From contig NC_019868.2 of the NCBI RefSeq assembly GCF_002234675.1, positions 26,178,293 through 26,242,292 on the forward strand: a stretch of 64,000 nt of DNA. Reading direction: 5' to 3'. The position numbers and the translations under genes are program-made. The stretch's first letter is position 1, and every line of letters starts with the position of its first letter. Positions 1-13,900 of this stretch are shown in pieces. The notes below the pieces were generated by a model. The model saw only the letters and a program-made list of their open reading frames with translations. It made no database searches and was not told where the DNA came from. The stretch is from Oryzias latipes (taxonomy: Eukaryota > Chordata > Actinopteri > Beloniformes > Adrianichthyidae).

Positions 1-1123
1 TGGCCATGTTTGGATGGACTGACGTGTAATTGTGTTCTGCATTGAATGAGCAATTCAAGTCGCTGATCCAAGCTGTTGAGAACAGTGAGTAATGTGAGGA
101 TTTCTCCGTGAGAGAGCAAACAAAAAGCCACAACTGAATGGCCAATAGCCTGTGACCGAGCTGCCTCGCAATCAAATCGTATGTGACCAGCGCTCCCATC
201 AGCCGTCCATCAAGAGCTCCTTCTTTTCAAGGTCAGCTGATGGTGCCTCCCTCCTCTCATCCTTCTCTGTCTCTGTCCGGCAAAGCAAGCATCAACAAAG
301 CTGATTTAATTTCTTGCTAAGCATGATCCAATAAGAGTGAGTTATATGGCAGACAAACCAATTAGGTGTGTTTGCAGGCAGGTGTGGCAGCAACATGCCA
401 AAGCGCGTGGACAGTCTGAGCGTGCTCTGTGCGGGTCCACAGCCGACACAGAGAGGAGTTTATGAAACGTTCATGTGAGGAGAAAAGTGATCTGTGTGTG
501 TTTGTGTGTGGGTGTACATGCACAAAAGAGAGAAGCTCCTTCCTTCTATCTCATTCTCGGATCAGTGTGATTTCTGCAGCTCACAGCTGTCACCATGGAA
601 ACCAGGGAGGGCGCAGGAGATAGAGAGAGGATGTTAGGCAGAAAGAGAAAGGGAAAATAAGATTGAGAGTGTGTGTGAGAGGAAGGAAAGGTGACATGAG
701 CTTTGGTTGCTGAATGACAGCAGCCACCTCGGGCCTCCACGCTGCATCACCTGACTCACCCCCGCACAGCATCAAGCTCCAGGCAACCCTCCAAATGTGA
801 TAGCCGGAAGCCTGTGCTTGACCACCGCGTCTACCTTTAATGAAGAAAGCCCTGCAAATGCATGAGCGCTCTTCTGCAGGACGCACAAAAAAACACACTG
901 CCTTTGACCTTGTGCCTCATCACTGTGCTGTTGGCAGCAGGAATAAAAAAATAAAACCGCTTTAATAGAAATCTTTCTGTTTTTGCAGACGCACAATTAT
1001 GTATACACACAAAAAGGCCGTCTTCCTCTCCAGATGTACAGTCTTTTGTGAGAGAAAGAAGGGAGTGGGTGTGAAAAAAAGCAAGGGAGGAGGAGTAGGA
1101 AGAGATTCAGGGAGAGAAAACAG

Positions 1124-1366
<243 letters not shown>

Positions 1367-3472
1367 TTCTTCCTCTTCACAGGGCATTCTGTTCTCATGC
1401 CCTCCATTTATTCCTTTTTCTGCCTCTTTCTGTTCTCCTTTCGTCAACACTTTCATTTCTCTCACCTTTGCCTCTCTTCCTGTTGCTATCCATTCTGCTG
1501 TTGCCCCCTCCTCCCCTCTCCACACACTAGTAAAAGCACACTAACATCATTAAACTGAGGCTTGTAATGCAGAGTAACAGACGCAGTTCATTTGATAAGG
1601 GGATTGGAGCATTGATCACGTCTGTCCTCTATAGGGAATTAAAGCGTCTATAGGGAAAGAGATGATGTCTTACTGCCCCTTTAAAGACCAACACACTGAA
1701 GGCGGCCCCAGATACTCGCTTTGAAGCTGAATGGAAAGATGCCGAAACTTAGTTCTTGACATCATATGTCCCACAATTGTGTCACTCTATCAGGGTTTCC
1801 CAAGACTGATAATTACAGGAAAACTAGTGTAATTAGATAGATGGCTATTAGCAGCACTTTGAGTTTTTTTATTTTTGTTTTGAGCACCAAATTTACGGTT
1901 CCTATCGGGTCTGGTGGACATAAGATCTTAGCTCAACTATGTTCTTTATCTGCTGTGTGTCAATAATAATCCCTTATCCATTCATCAAACCGTTATTTAT
2001 CCATCCATCCATTTTTAATAAAACCAAGCATTTAATGTGACCATGCATTGGCACTGACCCCAACTTTTCCAAAACACGATATATCATAAATATTCCTCTG
2101 TCAGATGGTGCAATCAGCATGGGAAATGGTGACAGACGGAGGACACAGAATAAATGAAGTTCCAACCAAATATTAAGTCTTTTTAGCATGGATGGGTCCT
2201 GGATTCCAATACTGTGCAATAACTAATAAATGAAAATATGAAGTCTTTGATCAAATGCCAATAGCTGAGGATCTTCCAGCTTCTGCACCAACATCATCTC
2301 TGTGCATAATGCAGAATAGTGAAATCACTGTAGATGTGCCACTTTCCAAGTTTAATGAAAACATTGTCGAGAAACTTCTATGTGACCATGATCAGTATAT
2401 TGAAAAGGGGATCAGAGTGTTAAAAAAAGCCTATTAGCCGATAATGCACAACAAATTTTCAGTCTGAATAAAACCAAGCAGACCCTGGTCCGGGAACAGG
2501 AACCGCTCTCTGACCCATCTTTTCAGGTGGTCTCGGTTTGTTTCCAATCGAACCGAGCTTCGCTTCGCTCTGAGATTCCTCAGACCGAATACAATCTGTC
2601 CGGAAAAACTGAACCAAAATGGCCACCATAGCCAACAGAAACAGAGTAAGACTGAAGCCACGGATGAGCCGCGGACAAATATAAAGCAACGATTGTCGTG
2701 TTATCAAACTGAGAAAAAAATTGTTCAACTGCTTACCTGTTAGGACGTTTAATTTAACACAGCTAAAAACGCTTCTTACATGCTTTTCTGTGCTTCACTA
2801 TGCGGTATGTGCGCTGTGTTGCTGTGACGTCACCCTAAAAGCTATTTTGTAGTTTCCTTAACAGAGTTCTCTTAAAATAATGCTATAACACCATGACGAT
2901 GAGACACGGCAACTCATTGAAATGTGGTTGAAAAATTGCAGGTTCATTAAAACAACTTTTAACGTTATCCACATTGCTTCTCACACTGGTTTCCCCACGA
3001 TCTATATGTCATAAACACTTATCAGCGTACCTTCATACCCAACGTCTCCTCATCACTGCAGTCTCTAGCATCCTCTGAGTGAAAGCACACGGCACGTCTC
3101 CTTGCCAGTAACTACCTTGCAGCACACCTCCGCCGTACCAAAGTGACAAGTAATAGGTTTTGTTCCCAACGTTTAAAACTGGTAATTGATATTTAAAGTT
3201 TTAATAAGTTAACCCCCTGACTCACACCCTCTTGACATCTATGAGAGAAAAAAACAGAGCCTGTATGGTGATCACTGATTTGAAGCTGGACAGATTCAAA
3301 ACACACACTAGTAGGTTTTTCCCCTGGGAATTTCAGTTTCACACTATGATCTAAAAATGACCGTTAGGATGTTGCACAATTGTAAAAGCACCTATTTAGG
3401 ACTAAATGTGCAGCCCTGTGAAGGTGTCTTTGGTGCATTGCTTACTGGATCTAACTCTAGTAGGCTCTAGAT

Positions 3473-4306
3473 CATGGGTGCTCATTACGTTGATCGCGAT
3501 CGACCGGTAGATCTTCAAGGACATGAGGGTAGATCGCAGGCCAGCTAGGATAAATAATCCAAAAAATAAAAATGTACTTCTAAAAAATCCGTAAGCAAAT
3601 CAAAATCCTCACCGAGAAGTATGGGACTTGATTGACATACAGAACGGCCAATCGAACATCCTCTGATACATACGTCACTGCACATGCGTGTTTAAATTCA
3701 CTGAGCGCAAATTCTGTCTGTCATCAGAAAGTCACTTTCTGCCCCGCGGCACGCCAAGTCCCTGGCAGAAGACCACTACGGACAACCAGAGTGTTTATTG
3801 AAGCCCTGCCCTGCTACCAGCTCCGCAGTTCCCGCCCGATAAATACGAGTTCATTAAGGAAGCAGTGTTTTCCGTGGCACGCGCTTCGTATGGAGCCAGC
3901 AGCGCCTTTGAAATGCCGCATTGCATGTTTTTTTTCAGTTTTCTCAGCTTAATGATGACTCCTTTCACCTGCATGGAGAGCTCCTTTGACCGCATGTTGT
4001 CTGTTCACAGCAAAATCTTCTAAATGCAAGCACGAGTCCTCTAATCGAGTCCAGGCCTTTTATCTGCTTCAGTCATAAGGACATAACAAGGGAATTGCCC
4101 ACACATGCCCATGCTATAGCATGGAAGTCAATTGTCCAATTACTCACAAGGCCATGAAATGAAGGGATTGTGTTTAAAAAAATGCTTTAGTTTTTCACAT
4201 TTTTATGCAATCATTTTGTTCAACCCATGGAATAAAAGCTGAAAGTCTGCACTTTAATGGCATCTGAGGTGTTTTATTTAAAATTCACTGTTGCAATGTA
4301 CCCCTG
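3473..4306. mobile_element. Non-autonomous hAT-type element with perfect 8-bp TSD
   Basis: The left end begins CATGGGTGCTCA and the right end finishes CCCCTG, giving short imperfect inverted termini. Both are flanked by the identical 8-mer CTCTAGAT (3465-3472 and 4307-4314), the target-site duplication length of hAT transposons. The left portion carries the GATCGCGATCGACCGGTAGATC segment type found in widespread vertebrate hAT relics. No transposase is visible inside, so this is a deletion derivative of about 834 bp. Confidence 0.85.
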
Positions 4307-4340
4307 CTCTAGATCAAGAGGGTATAGGTACAGTATAAGT

Positions 4341-5668
4341 CAGGGGTGGGCAATTATTTTGGCTCACGGGCCACATAGGGTTCTAAAATTGGATAGAAGG
4401 GCCGAACCATTAGCAGATGCGTGGAGTTAGAAAGAAATAACATGGAATGTAGATGAAAACATTTGGATTGAAAATTATATTTTAAAACAAAGCATTTTAG
4501 ATTTTTTAGGTTAAAACTTTTGTTCTCAATTTTGAGCCAATTGCACCTTGTGAAAACTTAGAAAAATGCTGCGTTCATGTGGTGTTTGAATGATAGAAAG
4601 AATGAAAAACAACAAATCTTCCAACACCACATGGATGCTAGAGCGGAGTCCCCAAACATTTTCTTGTGAGGGCCACAATAAGTACTTTTATTTAAAACTT
4701 TAAACTTCTTTTATCTTTCTTTTATCGTAAAGCCCTATAATAAAATTTTATTAATTCATGATCCTTTTAATAAAAATAAATAACGCTATTTATGAAATGA
4801 AAAAATGACCAAATAACTGTGATTTTCAAAGACAAAAAGTCAGGAAAATATATACTGATACATTTAAAAGAAAAACCAATAAATAGTGGATCCTCTGCCG
4901 TCATTTTCCCGCTGAGACTTTGATGGCTGCAGCTCCTCACACGTCTCACAGTTTGCACTAAAACTGAGCAGCTGTGTCCTGCATGTCTGTTTCTCATCCA
5001 GTAACAATGAAAAAAGCAAATTTCTACGTCTTGTGCTGCAGCTCAGCATATATCTGCGTTACCTTTTCACCAGTACAGAGTTCCCTCGTTTATTGCAGGA
5101 GTTACGTTCTAAAAATAACTGTGATTGGTGAAATCCTTTACGGCAGTAAAACTCCTCACTGCCTAAATACACTTTTCTCAGACAGACATGAACATTTTCA
5201 CACTTTTCTCTTGTTTAAATTCTCAAACCTTCATAGAAATGAGGTCCAGGATCTTGGAATGAAAACAAAGATCTGATCGATCACAGATTTCTAATCTGAA
5301 TAGCTCCGCGTTTCTGTACAGGAGACGAGGAGATTGATTGAAAAGGTCTCCAGCCAATCAGGACACAGAACAGGGTGCACTGTTTAAAAAAAGCAGCATA
5401 ATTGCTCTTAAAGAATGAGCTAAACCGGGAAAGATGAACTGCGACTTACAAAAGGGAAGACTGTCTTCTGTTCTATTTGACAGAGATTTTAGAGGGTTTC
5501 AGGTTGGAGCACAGACTGCAGAAGGGTGGAATGAAATGTCACGTTCTATGCCGGTCTTAAGTAAACAAAAACAAAAAAAAACATGGGTCTCTGATGGTGT
5601 TCAATGGGCCAGACAAATCATGGAGGCGGGCCGGATCCAGCCCGCGGGCCGTAGTTTGCCCGCCCCTG
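4341..5668. mobile_element. Non-autonomous hAT element, 1.33 kb, perfect TSD
   Basis: The inverted termini CAGGGGTGGGCAA and TTGCCCGCCCCTG are flanked on both sides by the identical 8-mer GTATAAGT (4333-4340 and 5669-5676). The ends carry the 'gggccacat...gcccgcgggcc' type sub-terminal motif of hAT derivatives. Internal sequence is AT-rich with only short open frames and no recognisable transposase. It starts 35 bp to the right of the preceding hAT insertion. Confidence 0.9.
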
Positions 5669-7349
5669 GTATAAGTGGAAGGTTGCCTGGTCAGTTAAGT
5701 TCAGTCAAGACGTCAACCTGTCTTCACAAGAAATATCTATTTAGCTGTTTATAGCTTATTTAAACAAATTTTAGATATAAAAAAAAAGAAAAAAAAAGTT
5801 TCTAGTGGTGCTAACTACCAAAAACCACATCAATTAAGACTTGCTGGTCTTTGTTTGACAGGAACTACTAAGCAAAAGCTCACTGGTGTTCCCGTGTCAG
5901 CTACAATTAACGCTGTTCTCTGAACTGACAAAGGTTTATTGAGGATTAAATCTTCCCTTGGCATCTTTGCATGCTGGCGAGCGTCATACTGTTTGAAGCT
6001 GAATCCCGGAAGCCCCACAATGGAACCTCAAAAAAATAAAAGCGTAAAACCAGTGATGATTTTCACCAAACACTGCAGAGCCACTAAATATTTAAGGCAA
6101 GCCCAACTTTCCCTGGACAGAATCAGTGCCAGATAAAGCTATCAAAGACCCCGTTTTCGTTTAAACTTTTGTCAAGTCAAATTGATTTAAAGACGTTCTT
6201 CCCAAAAATTCTATAAAATAGAATTTTGTTCTATAAGGCAGATATAACTAAGAAGAACTTTCTGGCTCACCTCAACCGTATTTACAGACCATTTGAAAGT
6301 ACAGTTAATAGAAAAAACTGTACAGAACAGACTGGACTGCAGGAGACAAACTTCATAAAAACACAGAGAAATCAGAACATTTAAAAAGTGGATGGTCAAT
6401 TTTTTTTTTTTTGTTTTAAAATCCAACTTAAACTTTTGGGTTCTTTTTTTGGGAGTTAAATTTTAAAACGTGTGCACCTAACTTTTTGAGTTTTCTCAAC
6501 TTTATTATTATTAGTTTATTATTAGTATTTTTTTACAGTACTTTAAAGGTTTTACATAGATACTAAAAGGAAAAAAAACACCAACAAAATCAAACATTTA
6601 TTTAATGTTATGTCTCTCTTGGTCTCCTTATACAAATTCACTTTTTAATGAGTTTTTCAAATACTGTTTTATACATGAAAAAAATGAAAGTCATACCAAA
6701 ACTGAGTGAGTCTCACATGAATTGCTTTTTACAAAGTTTTTGCAGCAAAGTGCCAAAACATCTAGGATAGTATTGTTGTTTATCCTTTAAATACTGAAGC
6801 ACAAAAATGAGCCTAACCTTTTTATGGATAACAAACAGCAACAGTTTATGCACTACTTAAAGAAATATAGAAAAGGAAATGTTGATGTCTGGACGAGATT
6901 ACTACAATCATGACAGACATTTAAGGAGTAATTTTTTTTACATATTAGAATAATTAGAGCAGTAACTACAGTAATTACAGGCCTTACTTGAAATAAAATA
7001 ATATTTCAGCTAAGGCATATTCTGAATAACATGTTTGCATGAAGTCCATTGTTGACAGTTTAAAATCTTTTTTTATGAATGTTTTGTTGAGCCTCATTAA
7101 CCTTGAAAAAGAAAATAAATGCTAAATATAGGATACTTACTTCTAATGTGTTTTTCTAAAACGAAACAGAAAAATAAAACAACTAACTATACTTAAAATT
7201 TAACAATCTTCTGTGTAAGCAATTTTGTTTCCATTTTTTTTTCCAAAATAAATACTTATATATAACATCGTTTGTGTTTAGGTATTTTAGGAAAATTAAA
7301 GATCAGAAATCAAAAAACTTGATTCCAGATTCCAGTACTCCTGTGCCTA

Positions 7350-7625
7350 TTTGGATGCTTCTTGTTATTCTCAGTCTTCTTTCTCTTTTGGCTTTTGCCA
7401 TCAGGGGTCGCCACAGCGAATCAACCACTCTTTCGAGGATGAGTCGCATGGTTAACTTGACAATGTTTTACGCCGGATGCCCTTCCTGACGCAACCCTCT
7501 CTCAATTTCTCTGGGCTTGGGACCGGCACAGAAGCAGAGAAGGGAATAGGGAACAGCCCAGATTTGAACCCTGGTTTCACGGACGGAAGGCGCCGCAAAC
7601 CAGCACGAGCTAAACTGGCTCCCTG
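7350..7625. mobile_element. Interspersed repeat with 'ggggtcgccacagcgaatca' end
   Basis: This segment has the compact, GC-richer character of a dispersed element inside AT-rich intron. Its left edge (about 7350-7420) is the reverse complement of the short segment at about 31085-31165, which shows that it is a repeat family. The family is not identified here. Confidence 0.6.
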
Positions 7626-8775
7626 TTGTTATTATCAGTAAAGTACAAAAACATTTGTTTTAAAATTAGTGCATCCCACACCCTGAAAACATTTTACACT
7701 GAATATGACCTTTAGAGACAATAATCTGACAAGCTTGTCTATGCATAGAATGATTTTATTTGGGATTTGAGCTGACGGGAAATGAGACTGGTTTATTGCG
7801 ATGTATTAAAACATGTTTTAATTATATTTGCTGAGACATTATTACAACAAAGTCCAATAAAACTGAGTTTACATGATAAAAGAACTGTCTAATCTGTCTA
7901 AATTAACAGAAGTCTGATGGACTATCACCACTAAAAAGAAGAGAACTACAGTAGGAAGAGATGCAGTGAAATCAAACTGTTATCTTCTAACATAATCAAT
8001 GAAAACATGCTTTGATTTAATGTAATTTAAGAGGATTTACCTTATGATGCAAACCTCTGGTAACACAAAAGAATAAAAAAACAGGTTAGAGAACATGCTA
8101 AAAAACACCTAAAAGATGCTTGAAAGGATGAAACAAAGAAAATAATGAAAAACAGAACCAAAAAAGAAGAGGAGCTCATTATCCACAAACTAGCAAGCAA
8201 CATCAGCGATCAAAAGCGACTCAGACAGTTTGATGGACGGAAAAATATGGATTCAAATTAAGCTTGATCCCTAGTGTTAATGGGAAAACTTGCTAAGTAG
8301 CAGAATGAGTTCTTCAAGCACCACGCCAGCAGTTCTTGCTCTGTGACAAACCGTATCTGTTTTCACTGTGGAAAAACTCTGCCGGCCTCCAAAGAGGTTT
8401 GGCAATGTCTCCACGTTTTACCTCGATCAGGAAATTGGGATGACTGACCATGCCAGCTTGGCCTTGCTCCAGGTGCGAGCAGATGACAGCGCCCTTTCAC
8501 CATACGCTTTGCGTGGGCCCATTTTAAAAGAAAAACTGTAACAATGCGCGTTTAAACATTTTTAAAGAAACGGGGGAAAAAAGTACATTATGCCGTTATT
8601 CTTACAAGTGGAAGCACCATATTGGTCATGAATCCATAATCAAGTATTGAAAATAATCATGAGTTTTATACATGAACTAATTTATGAATATATAGTAAAA
8701 TACAGTCTGTACTCAGATTTACACTGTTCATACGTGCAACAGATAAAAAAATACAAAAGGCTGGATGATGTACAG

Positions 8776-9190
8776 CAGGGGTGTCAAACTCTTTTTCACT
8801 GAGGGCCACATCAGCAGATTGTCCTCAAAGGACCAGATATAACTTATACATGTAATGAAAGAAAAACGTAACTACTCCTTAATGTTAAATAACTTTGACT
8901 TTTTAAAGTGACAATTACAGTTGCGTAGAAAACATATGTTTGCTTGTTACTCTAGCATGAATCCTTTTACATTGATTCTGTCAGGTTAGGTTATATGGAC
9001 AGTGTTTAAGTCCTAATGTATAGTTGCCCAATCCCATATTGAAAGTTTGATTCTCCCTAGATATGAATAAATTCACACCAATTTTTATTTTTTATTTTAA
9101 GAAATTAAAAACTTTTATGCTCCAGCGGGCCACATAAAATGACATGGCGGGCCACATTTGGCCCGCGGGCCTTGGGTTTGACACATAGGG
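8776..9190. mobile_element. hAT-type MITE, degraded TSD
   Basis: The left terminus CAGGGGTGTCAAACTC is mirrored at the right by GGGTTTGACACATAG, with 'gggccacat' and 'gcccgcgggcc' sub-terminal motifs like those of the 4341-5668 element. Flanking 8-mers match at 6 of 8 positions (ATGTACAG and GTGTACAC), fitting an older hAT insertion. There is no coding capacity. Confidence 0.75.
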
Positions 9191-9369
9191 TGTACACGCT
9201 TAATCAGGTGTTGCCTCCTGATTAAGAACATTAATAACTTTATTAAATATTAACAACTATCTTCAGAGCTTTATTAATATCTCGTAATACTTTACCTAGC
9301 TCCTACCATATCATCAATCAATCCAGTGGAGTAGTGTGCATCTTAGAACTGGGAGCACACCCTAAACCC

Positions 9370-9650
9370 AAAATGTCTGCCTTCTTGACCCGGAGCATTG
9401 AAGTGTTGGACTGTGGGTTACACCTTTAACATCAAAGCTTTAGCTTCAGTGTTGACTTGCTTTGAGGCAGAGAGAAGCCGCTTTGTGCCAACAGGCAACA
9501 CTTTACGTTTAAAGAGTAGTATATCGGTGCAAACCCAATTTTCTCTGCATCAGAATCAATCAACCAATATGCACTGACAGTGTATATGGTCCAAGGCTTA
9601 CAGTCAGTCAAAGTGTGCATTATTTGGGTGTCGCTGGCAACATCTCCAGT
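9370..9650. repeat. MITE family D, degenerate copy
   Basis: One of four diverged copies in the window (also near 11000, 27450 and 39085). They share the order: 'ctttagc.ccagtgttgaca', a segment rich in 'aaaagcggctttg', 'gcaacactttac', and 'gtgtcgctggcaac'. Boundaries are approximate and the family is unidentified. Confidence 0.5.
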
Positions 9651-10994
9651 TTTGAAGATTTAAACCATTTACCTCATTGACTCTGGTTTGTGATACAAAG
9701 CAGTTGGGCCATAAAAAAAGCATAAACACAAGTTTGTTTTTAGAAAAGAGTGTTTTTATAGCTCCTCACATGACAGGGGAGGAGCTACAAAATTTTGACT
9801 AGTTTATAGACGAGATTTCAAAATATTTGAGAGAAAAGAAAATTAAAAATTTAAAAATGAAAAGCTAAGACATATTAAAAAAACCTATGGTGTTTAAATA
9901 TATCTAATAAGAAAGTATCTAAAAAAGTTCTGTAGTTGTATCATGAATCAACTTTTTGCAAAAGAGTCCCAACAGGGATCTGAAATCTCACTTAAGGGGG
10001 AATCCCAATTGTTCAAAATTCTGTTTGAAAGGCTGGGAGTGTCGAAGCAAAGAGAAAAGGTTCCAGCTTTCCTCGCATGAGGAGTCATGAAAGACCACAC
10101 AACAAATAAAAAAGTTTGGCAGGTTTTGCTCTATAAGAATGATTTTAAACCTACATCTGTGCCTTTGGAATACCTTTAGGAGTTAAGAGGTAGGGTTACA
10201 GCATATTGAGTTAGTTCCTTTTTTGTAGTTGAACTGTGTCATCCATGAGTCTAAGTCATAGATATATTTGAATGCATTTTCTTAGGTTTTAAGGTTATGG
10301 TTAGGCATTCACGGCTTTAGGTTGAGGTTACGCTGTGCAAAATCAAAAAAGATCAATACATCAACCCAATGAAAGTATCTCTACACACTTGGGTTGGTGC
10401 GTAAGATGATTTATTTTCATGTGCAGCTTAAACATCTACAGCATTCTTATCTAAGTTGGAATAAAAATAGCACCTCAGTCTGCCGAGGAGCTGCTGGAAA
10501 TGCAACTTCTTTTTTTAATGGGTGGCATATTTGTTTGCATCCCAGTCTGCTTCTCAGAGGCAAATACCATCCTCTACGGTCAAATGTGTCTTCATACAAA
10601 CAAGAAACAAAAGTACAGTATACACAAATCCCCATTGTTATCCACCACAAACCTGCACCAGTGAACAGACGACACGAAGCAGAAGAGCATCAGAAAAACC
10701 GATGAAAACGCTGTAGTCATCACTAACAAAGATAGGCACAACAAAGACGAATAAAAATAGTCCACCCTCTTAGCTGAAGATAGCCTGACTTCAACTCAAG
10801 AGCTGTTTTTGTACTTTTATGTCCCAGAAAAGTTTTTAAAGAAATTATATTTCCCTGTGTAACTTACATGTGTTTAGATATTGGTACGAGCAGATTGTTA
10901 CAGAAACCACCCATGTCTAGAGGAGATCTCTTTCATGATTTGAGTTTGAAATGATCCAATTCAGTTTCTTTATACATTCAAAACTAAGATCCTT

Positions 10995-11345
10995 TTAACC
11001 CTTTAACACCAGAGCTTTAGCACCAGTGTTTACATTCTTTCGCCTACCTTAACCTTTCGACCGTTAAAGCAAATGAGAGATTTCCAGCCGATTCTGAAGC
11101 GCAGAAAAGCAGCCTCGTGCTGATACGCAACACTTTACAGTAGTGAAGTGTTTACAAAGTCAGCTGATTTTATCACAGAGAAAAGCAGCTTTGCGCCGCA
11201 GTGCAACACTTTACCGTAGTAATGTTTTGCATAGCGGTGCAAAGCGGCTTTTTTTCCACATCTCAATAATCTGATTCACGCTGATTGTGTGATAGGTCAT
11301 AGATTTCCGCTATGTCAAAGAGTGTGTGTTGTCTAGACGACATCT
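10995..11345. repeat. MITE family D copy with internal duplication
   Basis: It begins 'ccctttaacaccagagcttt' and contains two tandem versions of the 'gcagaaaagcagc...gcaacactttac.gtagt' block, at about 11098-11145 and 11180-11222. It is therefore an internally duplicated member of the family seen at 9370, 27450 and 39085. Confidence 0.55.
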
Positions 11346-11489
11346 GCAGAGTTTAGGTTTCAATGTACTGCACTAAAGTGCAACTAGAAAATTTAAATCA
11401 AACAAAAAATGTTGTTTCTTTTTAATGTTGTAGTACAATTCACTTAAGTAATTATAAATTAGTTCACTTTGCAGTCCTCAAAAGAGGGT

Positions 11490-11800
11490 GAATGGCGAGT
11501 AGTGGTTAGCACTATCGCCTAACATCAAGAAGACCCTGGTTCAAATCCCAGCTGTGTACTCTGTGTGTGGAGTTTGCATGTTCTTCTTGTGCAGGTTTTC
11601 TCAGTGCACAGTCCAAAAATATTCTTCATAGGTTAATTAATTCTAGATCGTGTCTAGGTGGGAATGTGTTTGTGTGGCCCTGCAACAGACTGGCAACCTT
11701 ATCAGGGTGTACCCCGCCTTTGCCCAACAGTAGCTGGATTGGCTCCAGCAACCCCATGACCCTGAAAGGGATTCAGCGGGTTTGGAAGATGGATGAATGT
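11490..11800 (+). mobile_element. tRNA-derived SINE copy
   Basis: The head has tRNA-like promoter boxes (box A-like TGGTTAGCACT and box B-like GGTTCAAATCC). It is followed by the body 'gtgtggagtttgcatgttc' and the tail 'ggctccagcaaccccatgacc...gatggatgaatg'. The same body recurs in both orientations at 17030, 41755, 44057, 48175, 53955 and 55890, so this is an abundant SINE family. The overlapping open frame is a product of the element. Confidence 0.8.
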
Positions 11801-12740
11801 CCAAAATATCTACTGACTGGAAAACCAAAGACCAAAAAACGTGACGGTTGTTCAAGAAAATGCCATTTTTTATAGACCAGACTTTTTTTAAAAAAAAGGC
11901 AGGAAACATAATTTTTACATTTTTTTGTCTGAACTCTGACTTTTGTTTTGTTTTTTAAATTCTGCGAGCAAATCTTCACAGAGGAAACAGCCACAGCTTC
12001 AACTGAAGCCATGCAGTCTGACACAGGCATTAGCTGATGCAGTAAGAAGGGTGTGTGCTGCTGCAGCTACATGACTGTGTGCAGTACATCTGTATGTGTG
12101 TGTGAGTGTGTGGTAACACAAAAACCTCTCATTCACAAACTGAGACATGTGGCGATGGGCCGGTCCCTTTAAGAGGCATGTGTTGGAGCTTTCTACTAAG
12201 TCTGACTACTGAAAAAGATGAGTGCTGATACATTATTCACAAGCAAGGAGACACACACTGTAACGCACACACTAAATAAGCAAAGGACACACAACGACAG
12301 GAGTTCAACAATCGAAAGCCAGCAGGGAAGTGCACAGATACGCACAGTTTAACAAGCTAAGTTCATCATTACAACATCGATAGGACGTACATTAAATGAG
12401 TGAAGGCTTGGCCTATACGTACTTCAGTGTTACACACACATGCAGGCAGCAGAGAGGAGAAATCCTCAGCCTTCTGTTATTGTGTGTGCATAATTTATAG
12501 CAGCCCCAGATCTCTCTGCTAATGACAGCACACTGGGGCATCTGCAGCACAGCAGCAACAGCTAACTGGCATTGCTGTGTGTGTGTGTTGTGCAAGGGTA
12601 TAATGCTCTATAGAGACAAGGACAGTGAGGGAGACAGAAGGACAGAGAAACAGAAGAGAAATCAACACACAGAGAGTGTCTGAAATAGACACAGATAACG
12701 CAACAAAGAGGCAAAAAGATGAGACTGACAAGTGAGAGAC

Positions 12741-12796
12741 TGCACACGCACGCACACACACAGACACACACACACACACACACCCACCCACACACG
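12741..12796. repeat. Imperfect (CA)n tract
   Basis: CA-rich dinucleotide run with CG and CC interruptions. The short cysteine/valine-rich open frames across it on the minus strand are artefacts of the repeat. Confidence 0.9.
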
Positions 12797-13359
12797 TGCG
12801 GTCTTATCAAGTCACCGATTCAGCTAGTGGATCTCTGCAGACACATTCACACCATATGAAGCGTGTACATTTGCATGAGTTTCAGCAATCACTGGAAAGC
12901 TTCTTGATTTTGTAGCATTCTCGTGCACCACACTTTTTACAGACTTCTGCTGTGTGTCTCCACAAAAGCCTGGATTTGGTGTTTCACAAAAAAAAGCCAT
13001 GAACAAAAATGTGTCTTCACTGAGAATGGTGCAAACATACAGTATGGTCCCAGAGGGAGATTAAATAAAAATCTGGTTCCAGAATATCCAGATCTAAAAT
13101 TTAAGCTTTGACCCTCGTAGAATTAAAGTTGACAGGTAGATTCCTGGCAGAAGCTCAATGCTCATCTTGCCTGCTCTTTTTCTTCCAGCAGAAGAGGTTG
13201 GCTTGAACTTGTGAGTGAGAAGAATGGTCGCTCGGCTCCGTAAAGGCTTGTCCAGAGTGGCCTCTGACCCAGAGAAAGATGGAAAAAGGGCCAGTTGACC
13301 CTAAACCAGGTGGAGTGGTTCTAGAAGATGGGTGAAGTACCAACGGATGCACACAATTG

Positions 13360-13900
13360 ACTGCATATAGAACTGGACCAAGTGAGTGTGAAGTCACCCA
13401 AAGAAAATGACTCTTTTCCGGCTCCAACGAAATTACATCAGTCATCATTTTTTCGGGCTATGGACACCACCAGACAACATCAGTAAACGGTGATTGGTCC
13501 GAGTCGGTTTGAGTCAACGTTTATATGGCAACCACTCTGACTTATCATGAGTGAACTTGTTGGAAGTCCACACCCCTACCACTATAAGCAGGCTTGGGAG
13601 AGTCTGTCAATCAGACTGTTCAAACATTTGACGTGGGGGCCAGCAGGCCCCACATACTTTAATTGAGGCATCTTATTTGCCAGTTTATAGCTTGAATAAC
13701 TACCCATAAAGAAAAAAATATAATGCAAAAGAAATTAGGATAACCAGGAATTTAAAAACGAGGTAGAAGAGAAAGAATGGTTATTCTGACGAATACAATG
13801 ACTGAGTAATAGCTGTTTGTTTCTTAATAGACGTTCATGGGATTTTGGCTTCTAGGAGCCAGCGGATACTTCCTGTTTTGAACGCAACTCTATTTAAACC
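13360..13900 (+). mobile_element. MITE family B copy
   Basis: Starts around 'gaactggaccaagtgagtgtg' and carries the family's 'ggctccaac', 'gattggtcc', 'atggcaaccactctg' and 'gtggacttcc' blocks. It ends near 'ggagccagcggatacttcctg'. The same ordered blocks occur at 29075 and 49420 (reverse) and at 44605 and 61240 (forward). Confidence 0.7.
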
